A DNA stretch of 64,000 bases from Enterobacter kobei (GCF_018323985.1 NZ_AP024590.1:620001-684000), one strand, 5' to 3'; counted from the first letter of the stretch, positions 19,592 to 29,191 are shown. Program-made: numbers and translations. Notes: generated by a model not told the origin, from the sequence alone.

Positions 19592-20563
19592 TTACTCCGC
19601 CAGTGCCAGGATCGCGCGTGCTGTCGTCTCTTCCGTCACCAGGCCATTGATACGGCGACCTTTGAGTGCGGCATAAATCGCCTCTGCTTTTTCGATGCCA
19701 CCGGCAGCGCCGACGATGGTCGGCAGTTGCGCCAGTTCATCGAGGGTGACGCCGAGCAGTTCCCGGTGGATGTCGAGGTTTTCCACCCGCTCGCCGTCCG
19801 CCTGCAAGAAATACCCCAGAATGTCGCCCACCGCGCCTTTGCGGGCATACATCAGCTGTTCGCCTTCGCTGATATAGCCGGAGCGCATAATGGTGGCATC
19901 ACGTTTCTGGTTAACCGATCCAATACCCACCACAGCGACGTCCGCGGCGGTGGCGGCAAGGATCACATCCCGCACGCTGGATTCGCGTTTTAAGATCTCC
20001 GCCACATCCGCTGATGACACCCGCAGGGGGGCTGGGATCATGCTGATACTACAGGCCGCATCCAGCTGGCCGATGCCGGTCATATAGGGGCCGACGCCCC
20101 CGGAAAGCGTGACCAGGCGGATCTGCTGCGAGCTGATAAAGCCGCTCAGATGCTGGATGCAACTCATGGTGGTTTCCCCGAAACCCACCGCCAGCAGTTG
20201 CCCCGGCGACAGCACGCCCATCAGCGACTGTGCCGCGCCTATCCCGAGGCGCACGCTCATTGCCGGTGTGTTCAGCGCGGGCAGCACGCGGGTGATCTTC
20301 AGCCCAAAGCGCTGTTGCAGTTCGGTTTCCAGCGCCAGACACCCCTCATAACGGGAATTGATCTGCACGCGGATCACCCCCGACTGCCGCCCTTTTTCCA
20401 GCAGGCGGGAGATCTTCAGTCGGGGCAGCCCCAGCCGTTCGCCAATATCATTTTGCGTTAAGCCGTCGTGGTAGTAGCACCATGCCACCCGCGCCACCAG
20501 TTCTTCTTCCGATAACGTCAGCCCGGCAAAGCGACTCTCATCCGTAATACGTTTTTCGCTCAT
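19592..20563 (-). CDS. lsrR: lsr operon repressor LsrR
   Basis: 323 residues (E. coli 317). It is a SorC/DeoR-family regulator with an N-terminal helix-turn-helix (GLTQNDIGERLGLPRLKISRLL, residues about 34-55) and a C-terminal sugar-phosphate-binding domain. It represses its own operon and lsrACDBFG until phospho-AI-2 binds. The start codon is preceded by two operator-like half sites in the shared divergent region. Confidence 0.96.
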   Translation of the reverse strand: MSEKRITDESRFAGLTLSEEELVARVAWCYYHDGLTQNDIGERLGLPRLKISRLLEKGRQSGVIRVQINSRYEGCLALETELQQRFGLKITRVLPALNTPAMSVRLGIGAAQSLMGVLSPGQLLAVGFGETTMSCIQHLSGFISSQQIRLVTLSGGVGPYMTGIGQLDAACSISMIPAPLRVSSADVAEILKRESSVRDVILAATAADVAVVGIGSVNQKRDATIMRSGYISEGEQLMYARKGAVGDILGYFLQADGERVENLDIHRELLGVTLDELAQLPTIVGAAGGIEKAEAIYAALKGRRINGLVTEETTARAILALAE

Positions 20564-20782
20564 ATGATGAACTCTTATAAAATTTTAGATCAAATGTTCT
20601 TCAATGCCGTTGAATAAAATGTGAGCGCTCTGGCAAAACCGATCTTTTGTCACTGCGCAAACTATAGCAACGATCCGAATGCAAAAAAGTGTGATCCCGG
20701 CACGGGTATTAATATAGCTCAACGTCTACGCTTTTTGAACATTGTGAATTTTTAAAATCATATGTTCATAACCGGAGCCAGA
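20564..20782. promoter_or_regulatory. Divergent lsrR / lsrA control region with LsrR boxes
   Basis: Two GAACATT-containing sites flank the region. One is near lsrR (minus strand GAAGAACATTTGATCTAAAA, about 20584-20603). The other is near lsrA, where TGAACAT at 20736-20742 and ATGTTCA at 20762-20768 form an inverted repeat. These fit LsrR operators at both promoters. TGTGAGCGCTCTGGC at 20620 and TGTGATCCCGGCAC at 20691 are possible CRP half sites. The region is AT-rich and holds no gene. Confidence 0.65.
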
Positions 20783-22270
20783 ATGACCCCTCTCATTGAA
20801 GCCCGTGACATTCGCAAACAGTTCTCCGGCGTGCCGGTGCTGAAAGGCATTGATTTTACGCTGCTTGCCGGTCAGGTGCATGCGCTGATGGGCGGCAACG
20901 GGGCGGGGAAATCCACGCTGATGAAGATCATCGCCGGGGTGGAAACCGCGGACAGCGGCGCGTTGCACATCAACGGCAGCGCGTATAGCCGCCTGACGCC
21001 CGGCCATGCCCATCAGCTGGGCATCTATCTGGTGCCGCAGGAGCCGATGCTGTTTCCCAATCTGACGGTGCGGGAAAACATTCTCTTCCGCCTGCCGCGC
21101 AGCGGGAATACCGATGCCGTACTGAGTGAAAAATTACAGCAACTCAACTGTCAGCTTAATTTGCAGGCCGCCGCCAGCACGCTGGAAGTGGCCGATCAGC
21201 AGATGGTGGAGATCCTGCGCGGGCTGATGCGCAATGCGCAGATTCTGATCCTTGATGAACCTACCGCTTCGCTGACGCCAGGGGAAACGGAGCGGTTGTT
21301 CCAGCAGATCCGCGCCTTGCAGGGGCTGGGCGTCGGCATCGTGTTTATCTCCCATAAGCTGCCGGAGATCCGCACCCTGGCCGACAGCGTGTCGGTAATG
21401 CGTGACGGGGCGGTGGTGCTCAGCGGCGCGTTGAGTGAATTTGACGATCAGGCGCTGATCGGTGCCATGACCCCGGCCAGTCGTGCCCACCATTTAAGCG
21501 ATACGCAAAAACTGTGGCTGGCCTTGCCGGGCAATCGCCGTACCCAGCCGCAGGATTTTCCGGTGCTGCGCGTGGAGGATCTGACCGGCGAGGGCTTTAT
21601 CGATCTGAGTCTTGACGTTTACGCCGGGGAGATCGTCGGTCTGGCGGGGCTGGTGGGCTCCGGGCGCACCGAATTCGCTGAAACCCTGTACGGCCTGCGT
21701 CCGGTACGCGGCGGGCGCGTGTGGCTGGAAAACCAGGAGATCACCCATCGCGATACGGCCTCCCGGCTGGCGCGCGGGCTGGTGTATCTGCCGGAGGATC
21801 GCCAGGTCTCCGGGCTGTTCCTCGATGCGCCAGTGCGCTGGAACACCGTGACGCTCAACGAACCTTCCCTCTGGCAGCAAAAAAGCCGCGAAGCGGCGGT
21901 GGTGGAGCGTTATCACCGGGCGCTGGGCATCAAACTTAACAGCGCCGATCAGACGGTGCGTACCCTCTCCGGCGGCAACCAGCAAAAAGTGCTGCTCGCC
22001 CGCTGTCTGGAGGCGAATCCGCTACTGCTGATCGTCGATGAACCGACCCGTGGCGTCGACGTTTCGGCACGGGCAGACATTTATCAACTGCTGAAAAGCG
22101 TGGCGGCGCAAAACGTCGCGGTGCTGATGATCTCAAGCGATCTTGATGAGTTCCCCGGTCTGGCCGATCGGGTGGTGGTAATGCATCAGGGGATGCGCAG
22201 CGGCGAACTGACGCAGCAGGCGATCAACGTCGATCGCATGATGGCGCTGGCCTTCGGAGGACAGGCATGA
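20783..22270 (+). CDS. lsrA: AI-2 ABC importer ATPase LsrA
   Basis: 495 residues. It is a fused sugar-type ATPase with two nucleotide-binding domains. The first has Walker A GGNGAGKST (residue about 40) and Walker B ILILDEPTASL. The second has the signature LSGGNQQKVLLARCL and LLIVDEPTRG; its Walker A is degenerate (GLVGSGRTE), as usual in this family. It powers LsrCD uptake of AI-2. The ATG at 20783 has GGAG 6 bases before it; an upstream in-frame ATG at 20762 lies inside an operator half site. Confidence 0.95.
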   Translation: MTPLIEARDIRKQFSGVPVLKGIDFTLLAGQVHALMGGNGAGKSTLMKIIAGVETADSGALHINGSAYSRLTPGHAHQLGIYLVPQEPMLFPNLTVRENILFRLPRSGNTDAVLSEKLQQLNCQLNLQAAASTLEVADQQMVEILRGLMRNAQILILDEPTASLTPGETERLFQQIRALQGLGVGIVFISHKLPEIRTLADSVSVMRDGAVVLSGALSEFDDQALIGAMTPASRAHHLSDTQKLWLALPGNRRTQPQDFPVLRVEDLTGEGFIDLSLDVYAGEIVGLAGLVGSGRTEFAETLYGLRPVRGGRVWLENQEITHRDTASRLARGLVYLPEDRQVSGLFLDAPVRWNTVTLNEPSLWQQKSREAAVVERYHRALGIKLNSADQTVRTLSGGNQQKVLLARCLEANPLLLIVDEPTRGVDVSARADIYQLLKSVAAQNVAVLMISSDLDEFPGLADRVVVMHQGMRSGELTQQAINVDRMMALAFGGQA

Positions 22271-23301
22271 AGACCTTACTGAAAAACCGCGAGCTGAGCG
22301 CTTTTCTGGCGATCCTCGCGCTCTTTGCCGTGCTGGTGGCCCTCGATCCGGCCTATCTGAGCCTGCAAACGCTGGGGATGATTTTCGCCAGCAGCCAGAT
22401 CCTGATCCTGCTGGCGCTGGGGGCGACGCTGGTGATGCTGACGCGCAACATTGATGTCTCGGTCGGCTCGACGGTGGGCTTAAGCGCCATTGCCGTTGGT
22501 GTGGCGCTCAACAATGGCTACGGCCTGCCGCTCGCCATGCTGTTTGCGCTGAGCATCGGCGCGCTGGCGGGGGCGTTCAACGGTCTGCTGGTGGTCGGGT
22601 TGCGCATTCCGGCCATCGTCGCCACCCTCGGCACCCTCGGGTTATACCGTGGCGCGATGCTGCTGTGGACCGGCGGTAAGTGGATCGAGGGGCTGCCCGC
22701 CAGCCTGAAATCACTGTCGGTGCCGGTGGCAGCGGGTGTGTCGCCTCTCGGCCTGCTGGTATTAGCCGTACTGGGCGCGGGGGCGTGGTGGCTGGCGCGC
22801 ACGGCCTCCGGGCGGGATTTCTATGCGGTGGGGGATAACCTCGCCGCCGCCCGGCAACTGGGTGTGGCGGTCAACCGCACCCGCATGCTGGCCTTTACCT
22901 TAAACGGCGTGCTGGCGGCCTGCGCCGGGATCGTCTTTGCCGCGCAGATCGGCTTTGTGCCCAATCAGACCGGCAGCGGGCTGGAGATGAAAGCCATTGC
23001 TGCCTGTGTGCTCGGTGGGATCTCACTACTTGGCGGCACCGGCACGCTGATCGGCGCGTTTCTTGGCGCGTTCTTCCTCACGCAAATCGACACCGTGCTG
23101 GTGCTGTTCAAGCTCCCGGCGTGGTGGAACGACTTTATCGCCGGGCTGGTGCTGTTGGGCGTGCTGGTGCTGGACGGGCGTCTGCGTCAGGCGCTGGCCC
23201 GTCATCAGCGCCAGCTCAAATACAGCCGTTTTCAGCCGGGCCACAAAGGGGGTAAGCATGTCGCCCGCTTTCCGCACCGCAAAAATAAAGAGGTGGCGTA
23301 A
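22267..23301 (+). CDS. lsrC: AI-2 ABC importer permease LsrC
   Basis: 344 residues (E. coli 342). It is a BPD_transp_2 family permease of the ribose/AI-2 type with about ten membrane segments and the conserved TRNIDVSVGSTVGL and VLGGISLLGGTGTLIGA motifs. The start overlaps the lsrA stop in an ATGA, so translation is coupled. It forms the channel with LsrD. Confidence 0.95.
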   Translation: MKTLLKNRELSAFLAILALFAVLVALDPAYLSLQTLGMIFASSQILILLALGATLVMLTRNIDVSVGSTVGLSAIAVGVALNNGYGLPLAMLFALSIGALAGAFNGLLVVGLRIPAIVATLGTLGLYRGAMLLWTGGKWIEGLPASLKSLSVPVAAGVSPLGLLVLAVLGAGAWWLARTASGRDFYAVGDNLAAARQLGVAVNRTRMLAFTLNGVLAACAGIVFAAQIGFVPNQTGSGLEMKAIAACVLGGISLLGGTGTLIGAFLGAFFLTQIDTVLVLFKLPAWWNDFIAGLVLLGVLVLDGRLRQALARHQRQLKYSRFQPGHKGGKHVARFPHRKNKEVA

Positions 23302-24294
23302 ATGAAGCTCAACTGGGAGTGGTCGCTGCTCGGCCTGCTGGTGCTGGAGATCGTCCTGTTCGGCGTGATTAATCCGCGCATGCTGGACATCAACATGCTG
23401 TTGTTCAGCACCAGCGACTTTATCTGCATCGGCATCGTGGCGCTGCCGCTGACGCTGGTGATCATCAGCGGCGGTATCGACATTTCGCTCGGCTCCGCCA
23501 TTGGTCTGTGCGCCATTGCGCTGGGGGTGATGATGCAGGCGGGCTGGCCGATGAGCCTCGCTATCGTGCTGACGCTGGCACTGGGTCTGCTGTGCGGCCT
23601 GCTGAACGCTGCGCTGATCCACTACACCGGTATCAGCCCGCTGGTGATCACCCTCGGCACGCTCTATCTCTACGGCGGCGGGGCGCTGCTGCTCTCGGGC
23701 ATGGCGGGGGCAACAGGTTACGAAGGTATCGGCGGTTTCCCGGACAGCTTTACCGCCTTCGCCAGCCTGACGCTGTTCGGGCTGCCGGTGCCGCTGGTGC
23801 TGTTCGGCGCGCTGACCCTGGCGTTCTGGCTGATCGCCCATCGCGGGCGCTTCGGGCGGCATCTGTTTTTGATTGGCCAGAACCCGCGCGCGGCACGCTA
23901 TGCGGCACTGCCGGTGAACGGTATGCCTTACGCACTGTACGGGCTGGTGGGCGTGGCGTCTGCGATTGCCGCGCTGGTGCTGGTCTCTTACTTCGGATCG
24001 GCACGTTCGGATCTGGGGCGTGATTTGCTGATGCCCGCGCTGACGGCGGCGGTGCTCGGCGGCGCGAATATCTACGGCGGATCGGGTTCCATTCTGGGTA
24101 CGGCACTGGCGGCGCTGCTGGTGGGGTATCTGCAACAGGGGTTACAGATGGTCGGCATCCCCAACCAGGTGTCGAGCGCGTTGTCAGGTGCGCTGTTGGT
24201 TGTGGTGGTGATGGGGCGTTCGCTGAGCCTGCACCGCGAATGGGTGCGCACGGCCTGGCGTCGGCTTCTCTCGCGAAAAACAATCGGAGCATAA
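23302..24294 (+). CDS. lsrD: AI-2 ABC importer permease LsrD
   Basis: 330 residues (E. coli 330). It is the second permease, with the motif IISGGIDISLGSAIGL early and VLGGANIYGGSGSILGT late. It starts directly after the lsrC stop, with no gap. It pairs with LsrC in the inner membrane. Confidence 0.95.
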   Translation: MKLNWEWSLLGLLVLEIVLFGVINPRMLDINMLLFSTSDFICIGIVALPLTLVIISGGIDISLGSAIGLCAIALGVMMQAGWPMSLAIVLTLALGLLCGLLNAALIHYTGISPLVITLGTLYLYGGGALLLSGMAGATGYEGIGGFPDSFTAFASLTLFGLPVPLVLFGALTLAFWLIAHRGRFGRHLFLIGQNPRAARYAALPVNGMPYALYGLVGVASAIAALVLVSYFGSARSDLGRDLLMPALTAAVLGGANIYGGSGSILGTALAALLVGYLQQGLQMVGIPNQVSSALSGALLVVVVMGRSLSLHREWVRTAWRRLLSRKTIGA

Positions 24295-24295
24295 G

Positions 24296-25309
24296 ATGAA
24301 AGCAAAACAGATAGTGCAGCTTAGCGCGCTGGCGCTGGCCACCTGTGTGGCAACGGCGCAGGCCGCCGATCGCATCGCCTTTATCCCTAAACTGGTGGGC
24401 GTCGGCTTCTTCACCAGCGGCGGCAACGGCGCGAAAGAGGCGGGGAAAGATCTCGGCGTTGACGTCACCTACGACGGCCCCACCGAGCCAAGCGTTTCCG
24501 GCCAGGTGCAGCTGATCAACAACTTCGTCAACCAGGGCTACAACGCCATTATCGTGTCGGCGGTGTCGCCGGATGGGCTCTGTCCGGCGCTGAAGCGGGC
24601 GATGCAGCGCGGCGTGAAAGTGCTTACCTGGGATTCCGATACCAAACCGGAATGCCGCAGCATCTATATCAACCAGGGCACGCCGGAACAGCTGGGCGGC
24701 CTGCTGGTGGAGATGACCGAAAAACAGGTGACGAAGCCTGATGCGAACGTGGCGTTTTTCTACTCAAGCCCGACGGTGACCGATCAGAACCAGTGGGTGA
24801 ATGCGGCGAAAGCGAAGATCGCCAAAGATCATCCGCAGTGGAAAATCGTCACCACCCAGTTTGGCTATAACGACGCCACCAAATCCCTGCAAACCGCCGA
24901 GGGGATCTTAAAAGCCTATCCGGATCTGGATGCGATCATCGCCCCGGACGCCAACGCCTTACCGGCCGCGGCGCAGGCGGCGGAAAACCTCAAGCGTACT
25001 AACGTGGCGATCACTGGTTTCAGCACGCCGAACGTTATGCGCCCTTATGTGGAGCGCGGCACGGTGAAAGCCTTCGGCCTGTGGGACGTGGTGCAGCAGG
25101 GGAAAATCTCCGTCAACGTCGCCAGTCAGTTGCTGAAAAAAGGCGATCTGAACGTTGGCGACAGCGTGGACGTGAAGGGGCTTGGCCCGCTCAAGGTCGA
25201 ACCGAACAGCGTGCAGGGCTACCAGTATGAAGCGAAGGGCAACGGCATTGTGCTGCTGCCGGAGCGCGTGGTGTTCACCAAAGACAACATCGGCAAATAC
25301 GATTTCTGA
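24296..25309 (+). CDS. lsrB: AI-2-binding periplasmic protein LsrB
   Basis: 337 residues (E. coli 340). A Sec signal peptide (MKAKQIVQLSALALATCVATAQA) leads a periplasmic-binding-protein fold of the ribose-binding type. The mature start ADRIAFIPKLVGVGFFTSGG carries the lysine and aromatic residues that contact AI-2 in known LsrB proteins; VLTWDSDTKPECRS and AITGFSTPNVMRPYV hold further binding-pocket residues. It delivers AI-2 to LsrCDA. Confidence 0.95.
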   Translation: MKAKQIVQLSALALATCVATAQAADRIAFIPKLVGVGFFTSGGNGAKEAGKDLGVDVTYDGPTEPSVSGQVQLINNFVNQGYNAIIVSAVSPDGLCPALKRAMQRGVKVLTWDSDTKPECRSIYINQGTPEQLGGLLVEMTEKQVTKPDANVAFFYSSPTVTDQNQWVNAAKAKIAKDHPQWKIVTTQFGYNDATKSLQTAEGILKAYPDLDAIIAPDANALPAAAQAAENLKRTNVAITGFSTPNVMRPYVERGTVKAFGLWDVVQQGKISVNVASQLLKKGDLNVGDSVDVKGLGPLKVEPNSVQGYQYEAKGNGIVLLPERVVFTKDNIGKYDF

Positions 25310-25320
25310 CGGGGGAGAAA

Positions 25321-26208
25321 ATGGCAGATTTAGACGACATCAGAGAAGGCAAAAACTTTGGCCTTGGGACGCCGCAACAGAACACCCTGTTCGCCCTGAA
25401 AGGCTGCGGCGCACTGGACTGGGGGATGCAGTCGCGGCTGGCGCGTATTTTCAACCCCGCCAGCAACCGCACGGTGATGCTGGCGTTCGATCACGGCTAT
25501 TTTCAGGGGCCGACCACCGGGCTTGAGCGTATCGATCTGTCGATTGCGCCGCTGTTCGGTGAAACCGATGTGCTGATGTGTACCCGTGGCGTGCTGCGAA
25601 GCGTAGTGCCGCCCGCCACCAACAAACCGGTGGTGCTGCGCGCCTCGGGCGGCAATTCCATCCTGTCTGAACTCTCTAATGAGTGCGTGGCGGTGGCGAT
25701 GGAAGACGCGCTGCGCCTCAACGCCTGTGCGGTGGCAGCGCAGGTGTATATCGGCAGCGAACACGAGCACCAGTCGATTAACAACATCATCAAGCTGGTG
25801 GATGCCGGTAACCGCTACGGTATTCCGACGCTGGCGGTGACGGGCGTCGGCAAAGAAATGGCACGGGACGCCCGTTATTTTTCCCTCGCCAGCCGTATCG
25901 CCGCCGAGATGGGGGCGCAGTTTGTGAAGACCTATTTTGTCGAGGAGGGCTTCGAGAAAGTGACCGCCAGTTGCCCGGTGCCGATCGTCATCGCGGGCGG
26001 TAAAAAACTGCCGGAGCGCGAGGCGCTGGAGATGTGTTTCCGTGCCATCGATCAGGGCGCGTCCGGTGTCGATATGGGGCGCAATATTTTCCAGTCCAGC
26101 GCGCCCCTCGCGATGCTGAAAGCGGTGAAAAAAGTGGTGCATGACAATATGAGCGCCCACGAGGCGTACCAGTTCTGGCAGGAAGAAAAACAGGGAGAGG
26201 CGCAATGA
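25321..26208 (+). CDS. lsrF: 3-hydroxy-2,4-pentadione 5-phosphate thiolase LsrF
   Basis: 295 residues (E. coli 291). It is a class I aldolase-like protein that transfers an acetyl group from the processed phospho-AI-2 to CoA, giving dihydroxyacetone phosphate and acetyl-CoA. The Schiff-base lysine is at residue 203 (AQFVKTYFVEEG), the same number as in E. coli. AFDHGYFQGPTTGLE is the conserved early motif. It follows lsrB by 11 bases. Confidence 0.96.
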   Translation: MADLDDIREGKNFGLGTPQQNTLFALKGCGALDWGMQSRLARIFNPASNRTVMLAFDHGYFQGPTTGLERIDLSIAPLFGETDVLMCTRGVLRSVVPPATNKPVVLRASGGNSILSELSNECVAVAMEDALRLNACAVAAQVYIGSEHEHQSINNIIKLVDAGNRYGIPTLAVTGVGKEMARDARYFSLASRIAAEMGAQFVKTYFVEEGFEKVTASCPVPIVIAGGKKLPEREALEMCFRAIDQGASGVDMGRNIFQSSAPLAMLKAVKKVVHDNMSAHEAYQFWQEEKQGEAQ

Positions 26209-26501
26209 ACGTAACGCTGGTGGAGATCAATATCAAACCGGAGCGGGTCGATGAGTTTCTGGAGGTGTTTCGCGCCAATCACGAAGGGGCGATTAAAGAG
26301 CCGGGTAACTTACGCTTCGACGTGTTGCAGGACCCGGAGGTGAACACGCGCTTTTACATCTATGAGGCGTACCAGGATGAGGCGGCGGTGCTGGCGCACA
26401 AGCAAACGCCGCACTATCTGGCGTGCGTGGAGAAGCTGGACGCCATGATGTCGGCGCCGCGCAAAAAACGCAGTTTTATCGGGCTGCTCCCCTCACCCTA
26501 A
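26205..26501 (+). CDS. lsrG: Phospho-AI-2 isomerase/degrading monooxygenase-fold protein LsrG
   Basis: 98 residues (E. coli 96). It is an antibiotic biosynthesis monooxygenase (ABM) fold protein. It isomerises phospho-DPD to 3-hydroxy-2,4-pentadione 5-phosphate, the substrate of LsrF. The conserved FRANHEGAIKEPGNLRFDVL and FYIYEAYQDEAA stretches are present. Its ATG overlaps the lsrF stop (ATGA). It is the last gene of the operon. Confidence 0.95.
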   Translation: MNVTLVEINIKPERVDEFLEVFRANHEGAIKEPGNLRFDVLQDPEVNTRFYIYEAYQDEAAVLAHKQTPHYLACVEKLDAMMSAPRKKRSFIGLLPSP

Positions 26502-26582
26502 CCCTCTCCCCAGGGAGAGGGAGTGCTATGCGCGCCCATGCTTTTCCCCCTCTCCCTTCGGGAGAGGGCCGGGGTGAGGGAA
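26488..26582. repeat. CCCTCTCCC inverted intergenic repeat, likely bidirectional terminator
   Basis: The element CTCACCCTAACCCTCTCCCC...GGGAGAGGG is mirrored by CCCCCTCTCCC...GGGAGAGGGCCGGGGTGAGGG, giving an outer stem (CCCTCACCC type) and two inner hairpins. This family is scattered between genes in many gammaproteobacteria. It sits between convergent lsrG and the ABC ATPase gene and could stop transcription from both sides. Confidence 0.75.
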
Positions 26583-26584
26583 AC

Positions 26585-27649
26585 TCACGCGATCCTTTTC
26601 CCCGCGCTGTCAAACAGATGCAGATGCTGCGCCGCTGTGCTCATGGTCAGCAGCTGGCGTGGCGGGTAGTTCAGCTGCTGAAAAGATTTCAGGCAGCAGG
26701 GCTGCCCGGCCAGCGTAAACCACACCAGGGTCGCATCGCCCTGCAATTCGCATAGCCGGGTGGTGGCGCTGAAGGTCAGTTGCCCGCTGCTGTCCGGGCG
26801 GATATGCTCCGGGCGGATGGCGACAAACAGCGCCTGCCCGTCCTGTACGCCGTCGGGCCGTTGTGGTAGCGGGAAGTGCAGCGCGTCGTTGATGCGTAGC
26901 CCGCCCTCGCGCCACTCGGCCGGTAACACGTTGATTTTCGGCGTGCCGATAAATTCCGCGACAAACCGGTTCGCCGGGGTGTTGTAGAGTTCCAGCGGCG
27001 TGCCCGTCTGTTCAATGGTGCCCTTGTTGAGCACCACAATTCTGTCCGCGAGCGTCATGGCCTCCACCTGATCGTGGGTGACGTAAATCATGGTGTTGCC
27101 GAGCTTGTTGTGCAGCTCCTGGATCTCCTGACGCATCTCCACGCGCAGCGCCGCATCCAGATTCGACAGCGGCTCATCAAACAGAAACACCTCGGGCTGC
27201 TGCACGATAGAGCGCCCAATCGCCACGCGCTGACGCTGGCCGCCGGAGAGATGCTGCGGCAGGCGATCCAGTAATGCCTCCAGCCTGAGCATTTTCGCTG
27301 CTCCGTCGATACGCTGCGCGATCTCAGCGGGCGGCGTTTTCATGTTTTTCAGGCCAAAACTGAGATTCTGCCGCACTGTCATGTGCGGATAGAGCGCGTA
27401 GGACTGAAACACCATCGACAGGCTGCGCCTGCCCGCAGGCTGGTGTGTCACCTCCTCATCGCCCATGAGAAGGGTTCCGCCATCGGCGCTTTCCAGCCCG
27501 GCAATAATGCGCAGCAGCGTCGATTTACCACAGCCGGACGGACCAACCAGCACGATAAACTCGCCGGAAGCAATCTCCAGCGACAGGTTCTCAATGATAG
27601 TGCTTTTATCGTAATGCTTATGGATATTTCGCAGGGTGAGGGCGGTCAT
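26585..27649 (-). CDS. MalK/UgpC-type sugar ABC transporter ATPase
   Basis: 354 residues. Walker A is GPSGCGKSTLL (residue about 36), Q-loop MVFQSYALYPHMTV, signature LSGGQRQRVAIGRSI, Walker B VFLFDEPLSNLDAAL and switch histidine YVTHDQVEAMTLAD. It has the C-terminal TOBE/OB regulatory domain of the MalK/UgpC/MsmK group (VAIRPEHIRP). It most likely energises the permease pair encoded divergently at 29192-30885, since that cluster has no ATPase of its own. The substrate is not known; similarity to MalK or UgpC alone does not fix it. Confidence 0.9.
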   Translation of the reverse strand: MTALTLRNIHKHYDKSTIIENLSLEIASGEFIVLVGPSGCGKSTLLRIIAGLESADGGTLLMGDEEVTHQPAGRRSLSMVFQSYALYPHMTVRQNLSFGLKNMKTPPAEIAQRIDGAAKMLRLEALLDRLPQHLSGGQRQRVAIGRSIVQQPEVFLFDEPLSNLDAALRVEMRQEIQELHNKLGNTMIYVTHDQVEAMTLADRIVVLNKGTIEQTGTPLELYNTPANRFVAEFIGTPKINVLPAEWREGGLRINDALHFPLPQRPDGVQDGQALFVAIRPEHIRPDSSGQLTFSATTRLCELQGDATLVWFTLAGQPCCLKSFQQLNYPPRQLLTMSTAAQHLHLFDSAGKRIA

Positions 27650-27895
27650 GTGAAATCCTTTTTTAATGGCCTATTGATATAAAATATTAATCGATGTTCA
27701 GCGTGTTAAAATAATTAGATCTATTCGTCTTGATTATATTTTTGTATTTCCTTCTCGCCGCAAAGTGTAGCGATAAATAAAAACTGAAATGTGATTGATA
27801 TATCGTTAAACATAAAAAACTCTTGTTAACGTACAGGCCGTTTGCCGCGCGCAATATCTTATTTACCCCGCGCCTGGGATAACATGGAGATCAGG
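27650..27895. promoter_or_regulatory. AT-rich divergent promoter region of the sugar ABC locus
   Basis: A strongly AT-rich intergenic region separates the ATPase gene and the binding-protein gene. AAATGTGATTGATATATCG at 27788-27806 has a perfect left CRP half site (TGTGA) and a weak right half. No regulator gene lies in the locus, so control must come from elsewhere or from catabolite repression. Confidence 0.4.
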
Positions 27896-29182
27896 ATGAA
27901 CAGTGCAACAATCGCCACATGGACCGCGTCACTCTTATTAAGTGTTTGTCTTACCGGCTGCGGCCCTGATGAAAAGCCCGCCGATACCTCTGCTAAAACG
28001 CCGATTAAATTATGGGTCACGCCGGTGGAGAACGAAGAGGCCTTCTGGAAGAAAATGGTCACCGAGTGGAATAACGATCCGGCGCATACGCCGGTGGAAT
28101 TTACCCCTATTCCCGTCGCCAGCAGTTCCGAAGAAGCCATTATGAACGCAATTGCCTCCGGCACCGAACCGGATATTACCAGTAATATATTTATTGGCTT
28201 CGCCTCACAGCTTAATGAAATTAATCAGCTGGAAGATCTCTCTAAAATGCCGGGCTTTGCCGAACTGATTAAAAGGCGCCAGATGAATGAGGTTATGCCC
28301 GCCTGGGAAATTAACGGTCAGCAAAACGTGCTGCCGATTTATATCAATCCCACGGTCTGGTGGTGGCGCGCCGATCTGCTAAAACAGTATGGCTTTGATC
28401 AGGTGCCGCGCCGTTATGACGAGTTGTACCGGCTGGCGGAGGCCCGTCATGCGGATAATAACGGCTACGTGATGCAGCTTACCGCCGGGAAAAACTGGTG
28501 GGAGCGCTGGTACGATTTCATCCCGCTGCTGTACGCGCAAAACGGCGGCAAGCCCTATATCGCGGCTAATCAGGCGCAGTTTAACAATGCTGACGGTCAG
28601 GCGGTGCTGACCTTTATGAGCAAGGTATTCAACAGCGGCTGGAGCAGCTATGACTTCACCTCGGCGGAAGATCCGCTGGCGAGCGGGCAGGTGCTGGCCT
28701 CGGCGCGCGGCCCCTGGGATATTGCCCGCTACCGCAAACAGTTTCCGGCGATCTTAAAACAGATCCAGATTGGCCCGATGCTGACGCAGGAAGGCAGCGA
28801 AAAGCCGTATACCTTTGGCGACAGCAAAGGTGTGGCGATGTTCAGCACCAGCAAACACAAGGCCGAGGCCTGGGCGTTTTTGCAGTGGGTATTTGGCAGC
28901 GCGGAACACGATCTGCTGTGGCTGGAAATGGTCGGTATGCCGCCCGCCCGCGCCGATCTGCTTACTAATCCGCTGTTTGTCGGCTACTTCGCTGACAACC
29001 CGCTGGAAAAGCAAATCGCCTCATACGTTAACGTCGCGCTGCCCGCGGCAGCCACCACCAAAACCAGCGACATTCAGCGCAGCATGACGCAGATGATCGA
29101 GCGGGTCATTTTCCGCAACGACGATCCGGCGGCAGCACTGGATGATTCCGCCCGGGAAATTAACGGCATTCTGAAACCTTAA
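27896..29182 (+). CDS. Sugar ABC transporter substrate-binding lipoprotein
   Basis: 428 residues. A lipoprotein signal with lipobox LTGC puts the lipidated Cys at residue 22, followed by GPDEKPAD. The mature region is an extracellular solute-binding family 1 protein (MalE/UgpB type), with PIYINPTVWWWRADLL and WGFLQW-like segments (KAEAWAFLQWVFG). The start at 27896 has GGAG 6 bases upstream; a longer frame from 27842 lacks a ribosome site and would hide the signal peptide. It is the first gene of a five-gene operon with two permeases, GH13 and GH130 enzymes. The sugar is unknown. Confidence 0.9.
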   Translation: MNSATIATWTASLLLSVCLTGCGPDEKPADTSAKTPIKLWVTPVENEEAFWKKMVTEWNNDPAHTPVEFTPIPVASSSEEAIMNAIASGTEPDITSNIFIGFASQLNEINQLEDLSKMPGFAELIKRRQMNEVMPAWEINGQQNVLPIYINPTVWWWRADLLKQYGFDQVPRRYDELYRLAEARHADNNGYVMQLTAGKNWWERWYDFIPLLYAQNGGKPYIAANQAQFNNADGQAVLTFMSKVFNSGWSSYDFTSAEDPLASGQVLASARGPWDIARYRKQFPAILKQIQIGPMLTQEGSEKPYTFGDSKGVAMFSTSKHKAEAWAFLQWVFGSAEHDLLWLEMVGMPPARADLLTNPLFVGYFADNPLEKQIASYVNVALPAAATTKTSDIQRSMTQMIERVIFRNDDPAAALDDSAREINGILKP

Positions 29183-29191
29183 GAGGCGGTG

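Noticed and set aside
23026..24135. 369-codon frame antisense to lsrC and lsrD
   Set aside because: Crosses two conserved genes in antisense; low-complexity Gln/Arg composition; no ribosome site.
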